The notes below the pieces were generated by a model, which was not told the DNA's origin, made no database searches, and saw nothing but the letters and a program-made list of their open reading frames with translations. From Desulfovibrio piger (lineage in GTDB: Bacteria; Desulfobacterota; Desulfovibrionia; Desulfovibrionales; Desulfovibrionaceae): a stretch of DNA of 64,000 nt. Below are positions 26,246-34,741 of this stretch, in pieces (the first letter of the stretch is position 1; each line of letters starts with the position of its first letter). The position numbers and the translations under genes were made by a program. Location: assembly GCF_951793255.1 (NCBI RefSeq), contig NZ_OX636706.1:1447001-1511000 (forward strand), given 5' to 3'.

Positions 26246-26660
26246 GAGAGGCTCGTAAAACTGGCGGTACGCATCCGTCCTGCGGACCGCTGAGAGATGG
26301 AGAACTGTCCGAAGGACAGCCTGAAAACATATGTACGCGACCGGGCGGGGCCTGTAGCCGTCGGGCCCAGGGAGACCGGAGACGGACGGGTCATCGACTG
26401 GGGATATGGGGGAGCGGCCTTGCCCGAGGGTGCCCGGGAAATCCGGGCTGAAGAAAGCCCGGGCCCTCCCGCGCGCCATCTTTGGGATAAAGCGCGCCGG
26501 GAAGAGGGCGACTGGGGAAAGGGGATCCTTCCCGTGCGGGCAACGACCCAATGGCGGCCCGCAGGGCCGTGCCCGTCAGCGCCGGAGCGGCGTCACGGGC
26601 ATCGGCAGCGGAGAAGATCTCCCCTTCCCTCCCCAAAATATCCGGGCGCCGTGTCCTTTC
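26246..26660. other. gene-free region with degenerate hairpin-repeat pieces
   Basis: No gene is supported. CCCCTTCCCTCCCCAAAA at about 26620-26637 (plus orientation) and, on the minus strand near 26545-26495, CCCCTTTCCCCAGTCGCCCT resemble the tail part of the hairpin repeats, suggesting two decayed copies. The promoter of the ModF-like gene should lie at the left end but is not clear. Confidence 0.45.
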
Positions 26661-27488
26661 CTACAGCGGCAGCACGTACTGCCGGCCCTGCTTGTACCAG
26701 ACGCTCTGGGTGAAACCAAAGGCGCGGGCGTAGCTTTCCAGGCGGGGGAAGGCAAAGGCCACGTCGGTGGTGATGTGGGCGTCGGAGGCGAAGGTCACGG
26801 GCACGCGGAGCTCGGCGGCCAGCTGCATGATGGGCGCGCAGGGGTAGATCTCGCGGCAGGGCTTGCGCAACCCGGCGGACGAGATCTCCATGGCCATGCC
26901 CGCATCGCGCAGCTCGGTGAGGGCCGTGCGGATGATGTCGAGGCTGCCGGGCTTGTTGAGCCAGATGTGGAAGCGGTCCACGGAGAAGATCTTGATGAGG
27001 TCGGGGTGGGCGGCGATCTGGAACATGCCCGAGGCGATCATCTCGCGCCAGCTCTGGAAGTAGCGCACATAGTTCCGCTCGCACTCTTCCTGCGAAAGGA
27101 TGTCCCAGTCCGAGGCCTGGTCGTCGAAGCCCCAGTGACCGATGAAATGCACGCTGCCCAGCAGATAGTCGAAATCATAGGCGGTGCAGGCCTGGCGGGC
27201 AAAGTCCGCCTGCCCTTCCAGCCAGTCCATCTCCATGCCGAACAACACCTGGCAGGCATCGGGAGCGGCGTTGTCGCGCAGCTCGCAGACCTCGCGGGCA
27301 TAGGTGGGCATGAAGCGGCTCAACTGTTCGCGGTATTCGTTGGTATAGTCGAAGCCCAGCGGACGCGGGGAATGTTCGGTGAAGCCCAGCAGTTTGAGCC
27401 CGGCCGTGCAGGCGGCGGCGTACATCTCCTGGGGCGTGCTGGCGCCGTGGGAATAACGGGTATGGCTGTGGAGGTCGGCGGTGATCAT
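26661..27488 (-). CDS. PHP-domain phosphatase (histidinol-phosphatase family, HisK-type)
   Basis: This 275-residue protein is a single PHP domain. It begins MITADLHSHTRYSHG with metal-binding His7 and His9, then FTEHSP, and EMDWLEG, GSVHFIGHWG, AHPDLIK and SDAHITTDV near the end supply further metal ligands. Monofunctional histidinol phosphatases of this type dephosphorylate L-histidinol phosphate, the penultimate step of histidine synthesis, but other PHP proteins act on different phosphoesters. GGAGA precedes the ATG at 27488. It is separated by 150 bp from the downstream nfn genes and not obviously co-transcribed with other his genes. Confidence 0.8.
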   Translation of the reverse strand: MITADLHSHTRYSHGASTPQEMYAAACTAGLKLLGFTEHSPRPLGFDYTNEYREQLSRFMPTYAREVCELRDNAAPDACQVLFGMEMDWLEGQADFARQACTAYDFDYLLGSVHFIGHWGFDDQASDWDILSQEECERNYVRYFQSWREMIASGMFQIAAHPDLIKIFSVDRFHIWLNKPGSLDIIRTALTELRDAGMAMEISSAGLRKPCREIYPCAPIMQLAAELRVPVTFASDAHITTDVAFAFPRLESYARAFGFTQSVWYKQGRQYVLPL

Positions 27489-27638
27489 GATGGTCTCCGG
27501 GAGCGCCCCGGCCTGTCAGGGACAGACGGGATGGCCGTGATGACGGCAGGTCGCGGACGCGCTGAGATGGGGGCAGGGCCCGAGGGAAAAAAATGGGGAG
27601 GGCGGACCCTCCCCGTGATGTGCTGATGCTATGGCCGG

Positions 27639-29054
27639 TTAGCCGAGCAGACGGCGGCAGATCTCCTGACCGGCCCGGCGTCCGGCGCCCATGGCCAGGA
27701 TGACCGTGGCCGCGCCGGTGACGATGTCGCCGCCGGCGAAGACGTTGGGCAACGAGGTCTCGCCCGTGGCTTCATCCACCTTGATGTAGCCGCGCTCGGT
27801 CTTTTCCAGGCCTTCGGTGGCTTCCAGCAGGATGGGGTTGGAACGGGTGCCCAGGGCCACGATGGCCAGGTCGGTGGCCAGTTCGTAGGTGGCGCCTTCC
27901 ACGGGCACGGGGCGGCGACGGCCGGAGGCGTCGGGCTCGCCCAGTTCCATCTTCTGCAGGGTCACGGACGTGAGCTTCATCTCGGCGTCCCCGTTGAACT
28001 TCACGGGGGAGGCCAGCATCTCGAACTTCACGCCTTCTTCCTCCGCATGTTCCACTTCTTCGCGGCGGGCGGGCATCTCGGCCTTGGTGCGGCGGTAGAC
28101 GATATGCACGCTTTCCGCGCCCATGCGCAGGGCGGTGCGGGCGGCGTCCATGGCCACGTTACCGGCACCGAACACGGTCACATGCTTGCCGAGGTAGGCG
28201 GGGGTGTCCTGTTCGGGGAAGGCATAGGCGCGGCCCAGGTTCACGCGGGTCAGGTATTCGTTGGCGGAGAACACGCCCACCAGGTTTTCGCCGGGCACGC
28301 CCAGGAAGACCGGCAGACCGGCGCCCACGCCGATGAAGACCGCGTCATATTCCTTGCGCAGTTCGTCCACGGTGAAGGTGCGGCCGCCCACGCTGTTGAG
28401 GTGGAAGTCCACACCGGAACGGCGCAGGCCGTCCACTTCGGTGGCCACCACGTTCTTGGGCAGACGGAAGGAGGGGATGCCGTAGATGAGCACGCCGCCG
28501 GGCTCGTGCAGGGCTTCGAACACATCCACCTTGAGGCCGTTGGCGGCGCAGACGCCCGCACAGGTCAGGGAGGAAGGACCGGAGCCGATGCAGGCCACCT
28601 TCTTGCCCTTGACGGGCATGGCACAGGAATTGGTGCCGGTCACCTGTTCACAGGCGCTGGTGGCGATGTAGGTATCGGCCACGAAGCGTTCCAGGCGGCC
28701 GATGGCGATGGGCTGGCCCTTGGCGTTGAGGATGCACTTGCCTTCGCACTGGTGTTCCTGCGGGCAGACGCGGCCGCACACGGCAGGCAGGCTGTTGGTG
28801 GTCTTGATGATGCGGTAGGCGGCGTCGAAGTTGCCGCGGGCCACTTCGGCGATGAAGTCGCGGATGGGCACTTCCACGGGGCAGCCCTTCATGCAGAGGG
28901 GCTTTTTGCACTGCAGGCAGCGGGAGGCTTCCTGCATGGCCATCTCTTTGGTGTAGCCGGTGGCCACTTCGTCGAAATTGTGAGCGCGCACGTCCGCGGG
29001 CTGGCAGGGCATGTCCACGCGCGGAGCAATGGTCTTTTTGGGCTTAGTTTCCAT
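27639..29054 (-). CDS. nfnB: NADPH-binding subunit of NfnAB-type transhydrogenase (SudA / GltD-like)
   Basis: The 471-residue protein resembles the glutamate synthase small chain. The N-terminal Fe-S region shows CLQCKKPLCMKGCP and CGRVCPQEHQCEGKC. FAD and NADPH sites follow in GKKVACIGSGPSSLTCAG and HVTVFGAGNVAMDAARTALRMG. Paired with the gene at 29044 it should form NfnAB (also annotated as sulfide dehydrogenase or ferredoxin:NADP oxidoreductase), which bifurcates electrons between NADH, ferredoxin and NADP. No glutamate synthase large chain is adjacent, which supports Nfn. Its ATG overlaps the last 11 nt of nfnA and has AGGAG upstream. The longer open frame is inside nfnA and not used. Confidence 0.88.
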   Translation of the reverse strand: METKPKKTIAPRVDMPCQPADVRAHNFDEVATGYTKEMAMQEASRCLQCKKPLCMKGCPVEVPIRDFIAEVARGNFDAAYRIIKTTNSLPAVCGRVCPQEHQCEGKCILNAKGQPIAIGRLERFVADTYIATSACEQVTGTNSCAMPVKGKKVACIGSGPSSLTCAGVCAANGLKVDVFEALHEPGGVLIYGIPSFRLPKNVVATEVDGLRRSGVDFHLNSVGGRTFTVDELRKEYDAVFIGVGAGLPVFLGVPGENLVGVFSANEYLTRVNLGRAYAFPEQDTPAYLGKHVTVFGAGNVAMDAARTALRMGAESVHIVYRRTKAEMPARREEVEHAEEEGVKFEMLASPVKFNGDAEMKLTSVTLQKMELGEPDASGRRRPVPVEGATYELATDLAIVALGTRSNPILLEATEGLEKTERGYIKVDEATGETSLPNVFAGGDIVTGAATVILAMGAGRRAGQEICRRLLG

Positions 29055-29883
29055 GGGTGCTCCTGTACTGGTCGATGGAGACCTTTTCCTGATCGCGGTA
29101 GGCGCCCAGACGGCGGCGCAGTTCGTCGAAGTCCACCTTGTGACCGTCGAATTCGGGGCCGTCCACACAGGCGAACTTGGTCTTGCCGTCCACGGTCACG
29201 CGGCAGGCGCCGCACATGCCGATGCCGTCCACCATGATGGGGTTGAGGCTGACGGTGGTGTGCACGCCGTAGGGACGGGTGGTGTTGGCCACGGCGGCCA
29301 TCATGGGCACGGGACCCACGGCCACCACTTCAAAGACGTCCTTGTCGGATTCCAGGCGGTCGCGGAGCAGGTCGGTGACCAGGCCCTTGTGACCGTAGCT
29401 GCCGTCGTCGGTGGAGATGAGCAGCTCGTCCACGAAGCTGGCCAGTTCCTTTTCGAACAGGAGCAGGTCCTTGTTGCGGGCGCCGATGATGCCCACGACC
29501 TTGTTGCCGATGCGCGAATGGCCCTTGGCGATGTGGTGCATGGCGGCAATGCCGGTACCGCCGCCCACGCAGATGACGGTGCCCTTTTTCTCGATGTGGG
29601 TGGGCTTGCCCAGGGGGCCGCAAACGTCCAGGATCTCGTCGCCGGCCTTGAGGTCTTCAAGGATGGCCGTACTCTTGCCCATGACCAGATAGACGATGGT
29701 GATGGTGCCCTTTTCGGCATCCGTATCGGCGATGGTCAGGGGGATGCGCTCGCCCGTGGGGCTCATGCGCAGCATGACGAAATGACCGGGCCGGGCGTGG
29801 CTGGCAATGGCCGGCGCATGCAGCACCAGTTTGCTGGTCTTGCCCGGGATGAGGCTTTCTTTTTCCAGAATGGGGGTTGGCAT
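29044..29883 (-). CDS. nfnA: FAD/NAD-binding subunit of NfnAB-type transhydrogenase (SudB-like)
   Basis: The 279-residue protein is a ferredoxin-NADP reductase-like flavoprotein. The FAD site is in PGHFVMLRMSPTGERIPLTI, the pyridine-nucleotide site in VICVGGGTGIAAMHHIAKG, and a C-terminal [2Fe-2S] site in MCGACRVTVDGKTKFACVDGPEF (about residues 220-240). This is the layout of dihydroorotate dehydrogenase electron-transfer subunit relatives and of NfnA. In sulfate reducers Nfn links NADPH with reduced ferredoxin during growth on lactate or hydrogen. The start at 29883 has GCAGGA in front; upstream in-frame sequence is not homologous. Confidence 0.88.
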   Translation of the reverse strand: MPTPILEKESLIPGKTSKLVLHAPAIASHARPGHFVMLRMSPTGERIPLTIADTDAEKGTITIVYLVMGKSTAILEDLKAGDEILDVCGPLGKPTHIEKKGTVICVGGGTGIAAMHHIAKGHSRIGNKVVGIIGARNKDLLLFEKELASFVDELLISTDDGSYGHKGLVTDLLRDRLESDKDVFEVVAVGPVPMMAAVANTTRPYGVHTTVSLNPIMVDGIGMCGACRVTVDGKTKFACVDGPEFDGHKVDFDELRRRLGAYRDQEKVSIDQYRSTHGN

Positions 29884-30117
29884 GATGTTCCTGCACTCCT
29901 GCTGCGGGATAATGGAAAGTGCCAGCTTACCCAAGCTTTTTGCCGCTTGCAAGCATTGCGGTATGAAATGAGGAATTGTGAAAAGCGGGGCGTCCTGTGG
30001 GCGTGGGGCATGGGTACCCTCGACGTATGCCGCGCAGGCTGGGCAGGGAGGCGGCCATAGCACGCTGCCGTGCATGGCTGGTGACGGATGGGAAGGAAGA
30101 CGAAAAGAGGAATGATC

Positions 30118-30147
30118 CGGGAAAGGCCCGGGGCGCTTTCCCCGGGC
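30118..30147 (-). terminator. terminator after cobM
   Basis: On the minus strand GCCCGGGG, loop AAAGCG, CCCCGGGC forms an 8-bp stem 3 nt after the stop, followed by CTTTCCC. The T-run is short, so termination may be partial. Confidence 0.6.
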
Positions 30148-30150
30148 GCG

Positions 30151-30903
30151 TCAGTCATGATCGGTGTGCGGGCCGCAGGTGCGCGGTACCGGGGCGTCTT
30201 CCCCCTCGCCGGGCAGGACGAGGACCACGGTCTGGCGGGAGAGGCCGTTCTTTTCGATGGTCTCGGCCAGCAGGTCGAGGCGGGTGCGGATGAGCTGCTG
30301 GTCGGGCCAGCCCAGGCGGAAGGCGCAGATGACGGGCGTGGCGGCGGGCAGGGACTGTTCCAGCTCCTCCTGCATGGCGCGGGCCTGCATGGCGGAAAGG
30401 TAGACGGCCAGCGTGGTGCCGTGCTTGGCCAGATGGCGCAGGGCTTCCTGTTCGGGCATGGGCGTGCGGCCGGGCATGCGGGTCATGATCAGGCTCTGGG
30501 TGGCGCCGGGCACGGTGAAGCTGCATCCGGCAGCGGCAGCGGCGGCGCTGGCGGCCGTGATGCCGGGCACCACCTGCCAGGGGATGCCGTCCCTGTCCAG
30601 CAGGGCCAGCTGTTCGCGCAGGGCGCTGTAGACGGCAGGGTCGCCGGTATGCAGATGCACCACGGGCTGACCGGCGCGGGCGAACTGGAGCATGAGGGAA
30701 TGGCATTCTTCCAGATCCAGCGGGGCGGCGTCGATGACGCTGGCCCGGGGCGATGCCAGATCCAGCAGGGCGGGCGGGATCATGGAGCCGGCGTAGAGCA
30801 GCAGGGCCGCCTCTTCGATGAGGCGTTTCCCCTTGAGGGTGAGCAGTTCCGGGTCACCGGGACCCGCGCCGACGAAACTGACCATGCCTGGCTGCTTTTC
30901 CAT
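30151..30903 (-). CDS. cobM: precorrin-4 / cobalt-precorrin-4 C11-methyltransferase
   Basis: The 250-residue SAM-dependent methyltransferase of cobalamin synthesis (CobM/CbiF) adds the C-11 methyl group. The SAM-binding loop GAGPGDPEL is at residues 12-20, the second motif HTGDPAVYS at 85-93, and VVPGITAASAAAAAAG follows. Length is normal. The ATG at 30903 has GGAGGAGA directly in front. It lies 122 nt downstream of cobL on the same strand, with a GAAGGAGG/CCTCCTTC hairpin in the gap. Desulfovibrio make cobalamin by the anaerobic route, so the Cbi name (CbiF) is functionally appropriate. Confidence 0.93.
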   Translation of the reverse strand: MEKQPGMVSFVGAGPGDPELLTLKGKRLIEEAALLLYAGSMIPPALLDLASPRASVIDAAPLDLEECHSLMLQFARAGQPVVHLHTGDPAVYSALREQLALLDRDGIPWQVVPGITAASAAAAAAGCSFTVPGATQSLIMTRMPGRTPMPEQEALRHLAKHGTTLAVYLSAMQARAMQEELEQSLPAATPVICAFRLGWPDQQLIRTRLDLLAETIEKNGLSRQTVVLVLPGEGEDAPVPRTCGPHTDHD

Positions 30904-30978
30904 AGTCTCCTCCAGTAGGCGGGGCCTGTTGTCTCCGCCCCGCGTCCCCGTAATGTCATGCCGGGGGAACGGCGTCCA

Positions 30979-30998
30979 GAAGGAGGGCTGCCTCCTTC
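30979..30998 (-). other. hairpin between cobL and cobM
   Basis: GAAGGAGG (30979-30986) and CCTCCTTC (30991-30998) form a perfect 8-bp stem with a 4-nt loop. It may adjust relative expression of the two genes. Confidence 0.5.
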
Positions 30999-31025
30999 AT
31001 AAATATACGCCCCCAATGTCCTTTT

Positions 31026-32447
31026 TTAGTCTTCGTCCTTCTCCTGTTCGGGCTTGTCCACAGCCAGCAGGAAAACAGGATTGGCGGCGGCCAGGAAAAT
31101 GTCCTGCCCCAGTGGCCGGGACTGGGCGGACTGTATCTGCATCACCTCGGCGGGCCAGCCCAGGCCCTCGAAGAAGGCACGGCAGCGGGCCAGCGTGTCC
31201 AGCAAGATGCAGCTCACCACCAGCCGTCCGCCGGGCAGCAGGCGACGGCAGACCTGTTCCAGCAGGTTGTGGGCCCCGTCGCCGGAAAGCCCGCCGCCGA
31301 TGAAGACCCGGTGCGGGTCGGGCAGGCGCGGCAGGCACTGGGGCACCGTACCCAGACAGACGTCCACCGAGGCGGCCCCGAAGCGGCGGCGGTTCTCCTG
31401 GATGTCCAGAGCGCGGGAAGGGGTCCGCTCCACGGCCACCACGCGGCCTTCGTGGGCCAGGCAGGCCGCCTCCAGCGCCACGGAACCGGAGCCGGCGCCC
31501 AGATCCCAGACCGTATGCCGGGGCTCGGGGCGCAACAGGGCCAGGGCGGCGGCACGCACGGCGGGCTTGGTCAGCAGGCCGTCCTCGTGCCGCAGTTCGG
31601 CGGGCAGCAGGCCGGGATGCGGACGGCGCATCTCGCCCGCGGGCGTCAGCAAAACGGTACAGACGGCGCCGAAGCGGGCAGCGGCGGCTTCGGCCAGCGT
31701 AAGATGATGTTCCTGTTCCCCGTCGCTCCCCATGTGTTCAAAAACATGCATGGCGAACCAGTCCACGCCCCTGTCCAGCAGGTGACGGGCCAGCAGATCG
31801 GGCGTCATGCGGGCGTCGGTGAGCAGGCTGATGGGCCGCTGCCGGTGCACGGCGGTGTGGAGGGGCGTCAGATCGTCGCGGCCGTGCAGGGAAAGGCAGA
31901 TGACGTCATGCCAGGGCAGGCCCAGACGGGCGCAGGCCTGCTGCAGGGAGCTGACCCCGGGCAGGATGCGCACGGCTTCGGGGCCCAGCTGGCGCAGGAG
32001 CGTGGTGCCGATGCCGTAGAACAGGGGGTCGCCGTCGGCCAGCACCACCACTTTTTTGCCGCCGGCACGCAGATGGCTGATGCGGGCCAGCACCGGTTCC
32101 AGCGGGGCGGTCAGGGGCAGCTGCCGGGCGGGGAGATCATCGAAGGCCGCCAGCAGGCGACGGCCGCCGCACAGGACGTCGGCCTGCTCGATAAGGCGCA
32201 GGCGTGCGGGGGCAAGCCCCTCGCGCAGGGGCTGGGCGCAGTCCAGGCCCAGGATCAGGACGGGTTCGGCCGCCGTACCGGCAGGTTCGAAAACGAAGGC
32301 GGAGTGCAGCAGGCTCTCCTGCGGGGACCAGGTATCCGTATCGGGCACGGCCGGAGCGGCCGGGGACGGCGCCGGCGGGGTCTCGGCCGGACGGGAAGGA
32401 CGGGGAGCGGGCAGGCTGATGCCGGGGAGAAGGTTCTGCTGTTTCAT
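31026..32447 (-). CDS. cobL: precorrin-6Y methyltransferase/decarboxylase (CbiET fusion)
   Basis: The 473-residue protein joins CbiE (C5 methylation) and CbiT (C15 methylation and C12 decarboxylation). The E part (about 62-265) has ADGDPLFYGIGTTLLRQLG and ILPGVSSLQQACARLG. The T part (about 290-470) has the Rossmann SAM site VWDLGAGSGSVALEAA near 311-326 and FIGGGLSGDG. An unusual Pro/Ala-rich stretch of about 50 residues precedes the E domain; the ATG at 32447 is the best of a poor set of starts, and a shorter start inside the stretch is possible. It lies between the DapF-like gene and cobM on the same strand. No cobalamin riboswitch is visible upstream. Confidence 0.88.
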   Translation of the reverse strand: MKQQNLLPGISLPAPRPSRPAETPPAPSPAAPAVPDTDTWSPQESLLHSAFVFEPAGTAAEPVLILGLDCAQPLREGLAPARLRLIEQADVLCGGRRLLAAFDDLPARQLPLTAPLEPVLARISHLRAGGKKVVVLADGDPLFYGIGTTLLRQLGPEAVRILPGVSSLQQACARLGLPWHDVICLSLHGRDDLTPLHTAVHRQRPISLLTDARMTPDLLARHLLDRGVDWFAMHVFEHMGSDGEQEHHLTLAEAAAARFGAVCTVLLTPAGEMRRPHPGLLPAELRHEDGLLTKPAVRAAALALLRPEPRHTVWDLGAGSGSVALEAACLAHEGRVVAVERTPSRALDIQENRRRFGAASVDVCLGTVPQCLPRLPDPHRVFIGGGLSGDGAHNLLEQVCRRLLPGGRLVVSCILLDTLARCRAFFEGLGWPAEVMQIQSAQSRPLGQDIFLAAANPVFLLAVDKPEQEKDED

Positions 32448-32549
32448 GTATCTCTGGTTGAAAAGGAGCGGGGACAGGACGCGCGAAGCGCGCAAAAAAG
32501 GGCAGCCGCAACGACCGGACGCAAGCCCGGCGGGCGGCCGCCCCGAAAA

Positions 32550-33398
32550 TCAGGCCTGCGCGTCGGGCAGCCAGACGCGGCCGCGGGCCACGAGGTCCAC
32601 AGGACCGTCGATGAAGGCCTTGCCCTGGTCATCGTCGGGGATGTGGACATGCAGGGAGCTGCCGCCGGGCTGCATGATGTCCAAAGGCTTGCGGTTGCCC
32701 TTGGCGGCCAGCAGCAGGGCCAGGGCCAGGGCGCCGGAACCGCAGGCATTCTCGATGCAGGTGGTGTGGGCATCGCGCACGTGGACCACGGGCAGCATGT
32801 CCAGCAGGCCCGCGCGGCGGCCCCACCAGATGACGCCGCTGGCCACTTCGCCGGTCATGCCGTACTGGCGGCGCAGCATGCGCGAGGCGGCGATGCAGTC
32901 CTCGGGCTGCATGTGGACCTCGCCGTCCAGCAGCAGGTGGCAGATGCCGGGCAGGCGCACCAGATGGATGCCCTGTTCCGGGTGGGTGATGGGGCAGGGC
33001 GGCAGCTGCAGTTCGGCGCGCACCTGCCAGTGGGGGGAGGTGCCGCGTACCTGGAGCCGGATGGGGGTCTGCCAGCCGGAGACCTGCACCTCGTAGCGGT
33101 GCTCGTTGGCCAGTTTCTGGCGGGCGATGCCCTGGAGCGTGGCCTCGGGCGAGGCGCTCTCGCGAAAAGCCAGCAGGGCGCCGAAGGCCCGGGTGGCATT
33201 GACGCAGAACTCACCGCCCGCCATACGCAGACGGCGTTCCTCCACTGAGACGAAACCGGCCTGTTCCGCCCCCAGGCTGTCAGGACGCATGGCCTGCCGG
33301 GCCAGCTCCGCCTGCCGGGCCGCATCCAGGCCTGCGGCGGGGAAGAAGAGCGTCGTGTTGCCGCCGGGGCTCCATTTGGAAAAATCGAGTGCTGGCAT
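32550..33398 (-). CDS. DapF-fold amino-acid epimerase, CntK-like (possible histidine racemase)
   Basis: The 282-residue protein has the two-cysteine epimerase fold. The catalytic pair would be Cys65 (MAGGEFCVNAT) and Cys219 (CIENACGSGAL). These motifs, with the N-terminal FSKWSPGGNTTLFF and the late MQPGGSSLHV, match what I recall of the staphylopine-pathway histidine racemase CntK (FSKYNPSGN, SGNEFCGNAT, ENSCGSGT, QPGGSI) far better than diaminopimelate epimerase. CntK makes D-histidine for opine metallophores. No CntL/CntM-like genes are nearby. The ATG at 33398 has AAAGGATG upstream. The function is inferred; other amino-acid substrates are possible. It may be transcribed with cobL 102 nt downstream. 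Confidence 0.7.
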   Translation of the reverse strand: MPALDFSKWSPGGNTTLFFPAAGLDAARQAELARQAMRPDSLGAEQAGFVSVEERRLRMAGGEFCVNATRAFGALLAFRESASPEATLQGIARQKLANEHRYEVQVSGWQTPIRLQVRGTSPHWQVRAELQLPPCPITHPEQGIHLVRLPGICHLLLDGEVHMQPEDCIAASRMLRRQYGMTGEVASGVIWWGRRAGLLDMLPVVHVRDAHTTCIENACGSGALALALLLAAKGNRKPLDIMQPGGSSLHVHIPDDDQGKAFIDGPVDLVARGRVWLPDAQA

Positions 33399-33545
33399 AA
33401 CCCATCCTTTTGTATCTATTCAGTATGCTACAGGCGGGCCCGACTGTCCAGCCACCGGGCATGCCCGGCAGGTGCCGGGTGACCGCCGGACGACTCCGTT
33501 CCGTGCCGGGAGCCGCTGTGCAGAGGGCGTTGAAAGAAAGAACGC

Positions 33546-33574
33546 TTGCCCTTTGTTGCGAAACGCGCTAATTT
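33546..33574 (+). promoter_or_regulatory. predicted promoter of the VWA/OmpA gene
   Basis: TTGCCC (33546-33551) and TAATTT (33569-33574) are 17 bp apart; transcription from near 33581 gives a leader of about 90 nt. Confidence 0.55.
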
Positions 33575-33625
33575 TTAAAGGTGTCAATACCCTTTCCCAT
33601 AAAGGAAAAAGGTAGCTGGCGCATA

Positions 33626-33647
33626 TTGCCTGGCATGTTGCAGGCAA
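33626..33647 (+). other. leader hairpin before the VWA/OmpA gene
   Basis: TTGCCTG (33626-33632) pairs with CAGGCAA (33641-33647) around an 8-nt loop, 25 nt before the ATG. It may protect the mRNA, as leader hairpins do for abundant envelope proteins. Confidence 0.45.
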
Positions 33648-33672
33648 AACAATAACTTTTTTGGGAGGCATC

Positions 33673-34668
33673 ATGAAATCTTTCCGCCTGCTGGCCCTTA
33701 CCGCCGCGGTTCTTCTGAGCTTCGCCGTGGCTGCCGTGGCCGCTCCTGTCTGCAGCAAGAAGGTCAACAGCTTCGACTTCGTCGTGGACTACTCCGGCTC
33801 CATGATGATGAAGAATGACAAAATGAAGCAGGACAAGATCGAAGTGGCCAAGATCGCCCTGAAGCGCGTCAACGCCGCCATCCCCGCCCTGGACTTCAAG
33901 GGCGGCCTGCACACCATCGCTCCTAACGGCACCGTCATCGAACAGGGCCCCTGGAACCGCGCCGCCATGGATAGCGGTATCAACACCCTGCGCAGCGGCT
34001 TTGCCACCTTCGGCCGCATGACCAACATGGGCGACGGCCTGCAGGCCTACGAGCCCTTCCTGAGCTCCATGGAACGCAGCGCTGCCCTGATCCTGGTGAC
34101 CGACGGCGACAACAACCGCGGTATGGATCTGGTGGAAGTGGCCCGTCAGGTGTACGCCACCCAGCGTAACATGGTCATCCACGTGATCTCCCTGGCCGAC
34201 ACCCCCCAGGGCGAAGCCACCGTCAAGGCCATTGCCGGCATGAACCCCGCCTCCGTGCTGGTTCGCGCTGAAGACCTGGCCACCAGCGACGCCGAAGTGG
34301 AACGCTTCGTGCTGGCCGTGTTCTGCCAGGAAGAAACCGTGATCGTGCTGCGCGGCGTCAACTTTGCTTTTGACTCCTATGCCCTGGACAGCAAGGCCAT
34401 GGGCATCCTGGACGAAGCCGCCGGCCTCATCAAGTCCAAGCCCAACACCAAGATCGTGCTGACCGGCTGGACCGACTCCCGTGGTACCGACGCCTACAAC
34501 GCCAAGCTGTCCAAGAACCGCGCCGAAGCCGTTAAGGGCTACCTGGCCAAGCAGGGCGTGCCCGCCAGTCGCATGACCGCCATCGGCAAGGGCAAGTCCT
34601 TCAAGTACAGCAACGACAGTGAAGAAGGCCGCTACATGAACCGTCGTACGGAGATCTCCTTCGACTAA
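33673..34668 (+). CDS. exported VWA-domain / OmpA-like peptidoglycan-binding protein
   Basis: The 331-residue protein has a signal peptide ending AVAA (about residue 24). A von Willebrand A domain follows, with the metal site DYSGSM at residues 39-44 and the later LVTDGDNN. The C-terminal third (about 220-331) is an OmpA domain: VNFAFDSYALDSKAM, VLTGWTDSRGTDAYNAKLSKNRAEAVKGYL and NRRTEISF bind peptidoglycan. Together these suggest a periplasmic anchor that binds a partner through the VWA face. GGGAGG precedes the ATG. Codon use is strongly biased to C-ending codons, as in highly expressed genes. A terminator and a small lipoprotein gene follow. Confidence 0.88.
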   Translation: MKSFRLLALTAAVLLSFAVAAVAAPVCSKKVNSFDFVVDYSGSMMMKNDKMKQDKIEVAKIALKRVNAAIPALDFKGGLHTIAPNGTVIEQGPWNRAAMDSGINTLRSGFATFGRMTNMGDGLQAYEPFLSSMERSAALILVTDGDNNRGMDLVEVARQVYATQRNMVIHVISLADTPQGEATVKAIAGMNPASVLVRAEDLATSDAEVERFVLAVFCQEETVIVLRGVNFAFDSYALDSKAMGILDEAAGLIKSKPNTKIVLTGWTDSRGTDAYNAKLSKNRAEAVKGYLAKQGVPASRMTAIGKGKSFKYSNDSEEGRYMNRRTEISFD

Positions 34669-34696
34669 ACGACGCCCCCTTTTCCCCCTTTGAATG

Positions 34697-34722
34697 AAAC
34701 CCGGCGGAAACGCCGGGTTTTC
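34697..34722 (+). terminator. terminator/attenuator between the OmpA-like and lipoprotein genes
   Basis: AAACCCGGCG (34697-34706), tetraloop GAAA, CGCCGGGTTTT. It lies 20 nt before the next start codon, so it may only reduce read-through. Confidence 0.85.
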
Positions 34723-34741
34723 CATTAAGGAGTGATGACAG

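Noticed and set aside
32550..33398. Annotation as diaminopimelate epimerase (dapF)
   Set aside because: The fold and two catalytic cysteines fit, but the motifs around them match CntK-type racemases more closely than DapF.
33399..33545. Cobalamin riboswitch upstream of the DapF-like/cobL/cobM genes
   Set aside because: GCC-rich dyads are present, but the B12-box and the conserved core of the cobalamin riboswitch are not recognisable on the minus strand.
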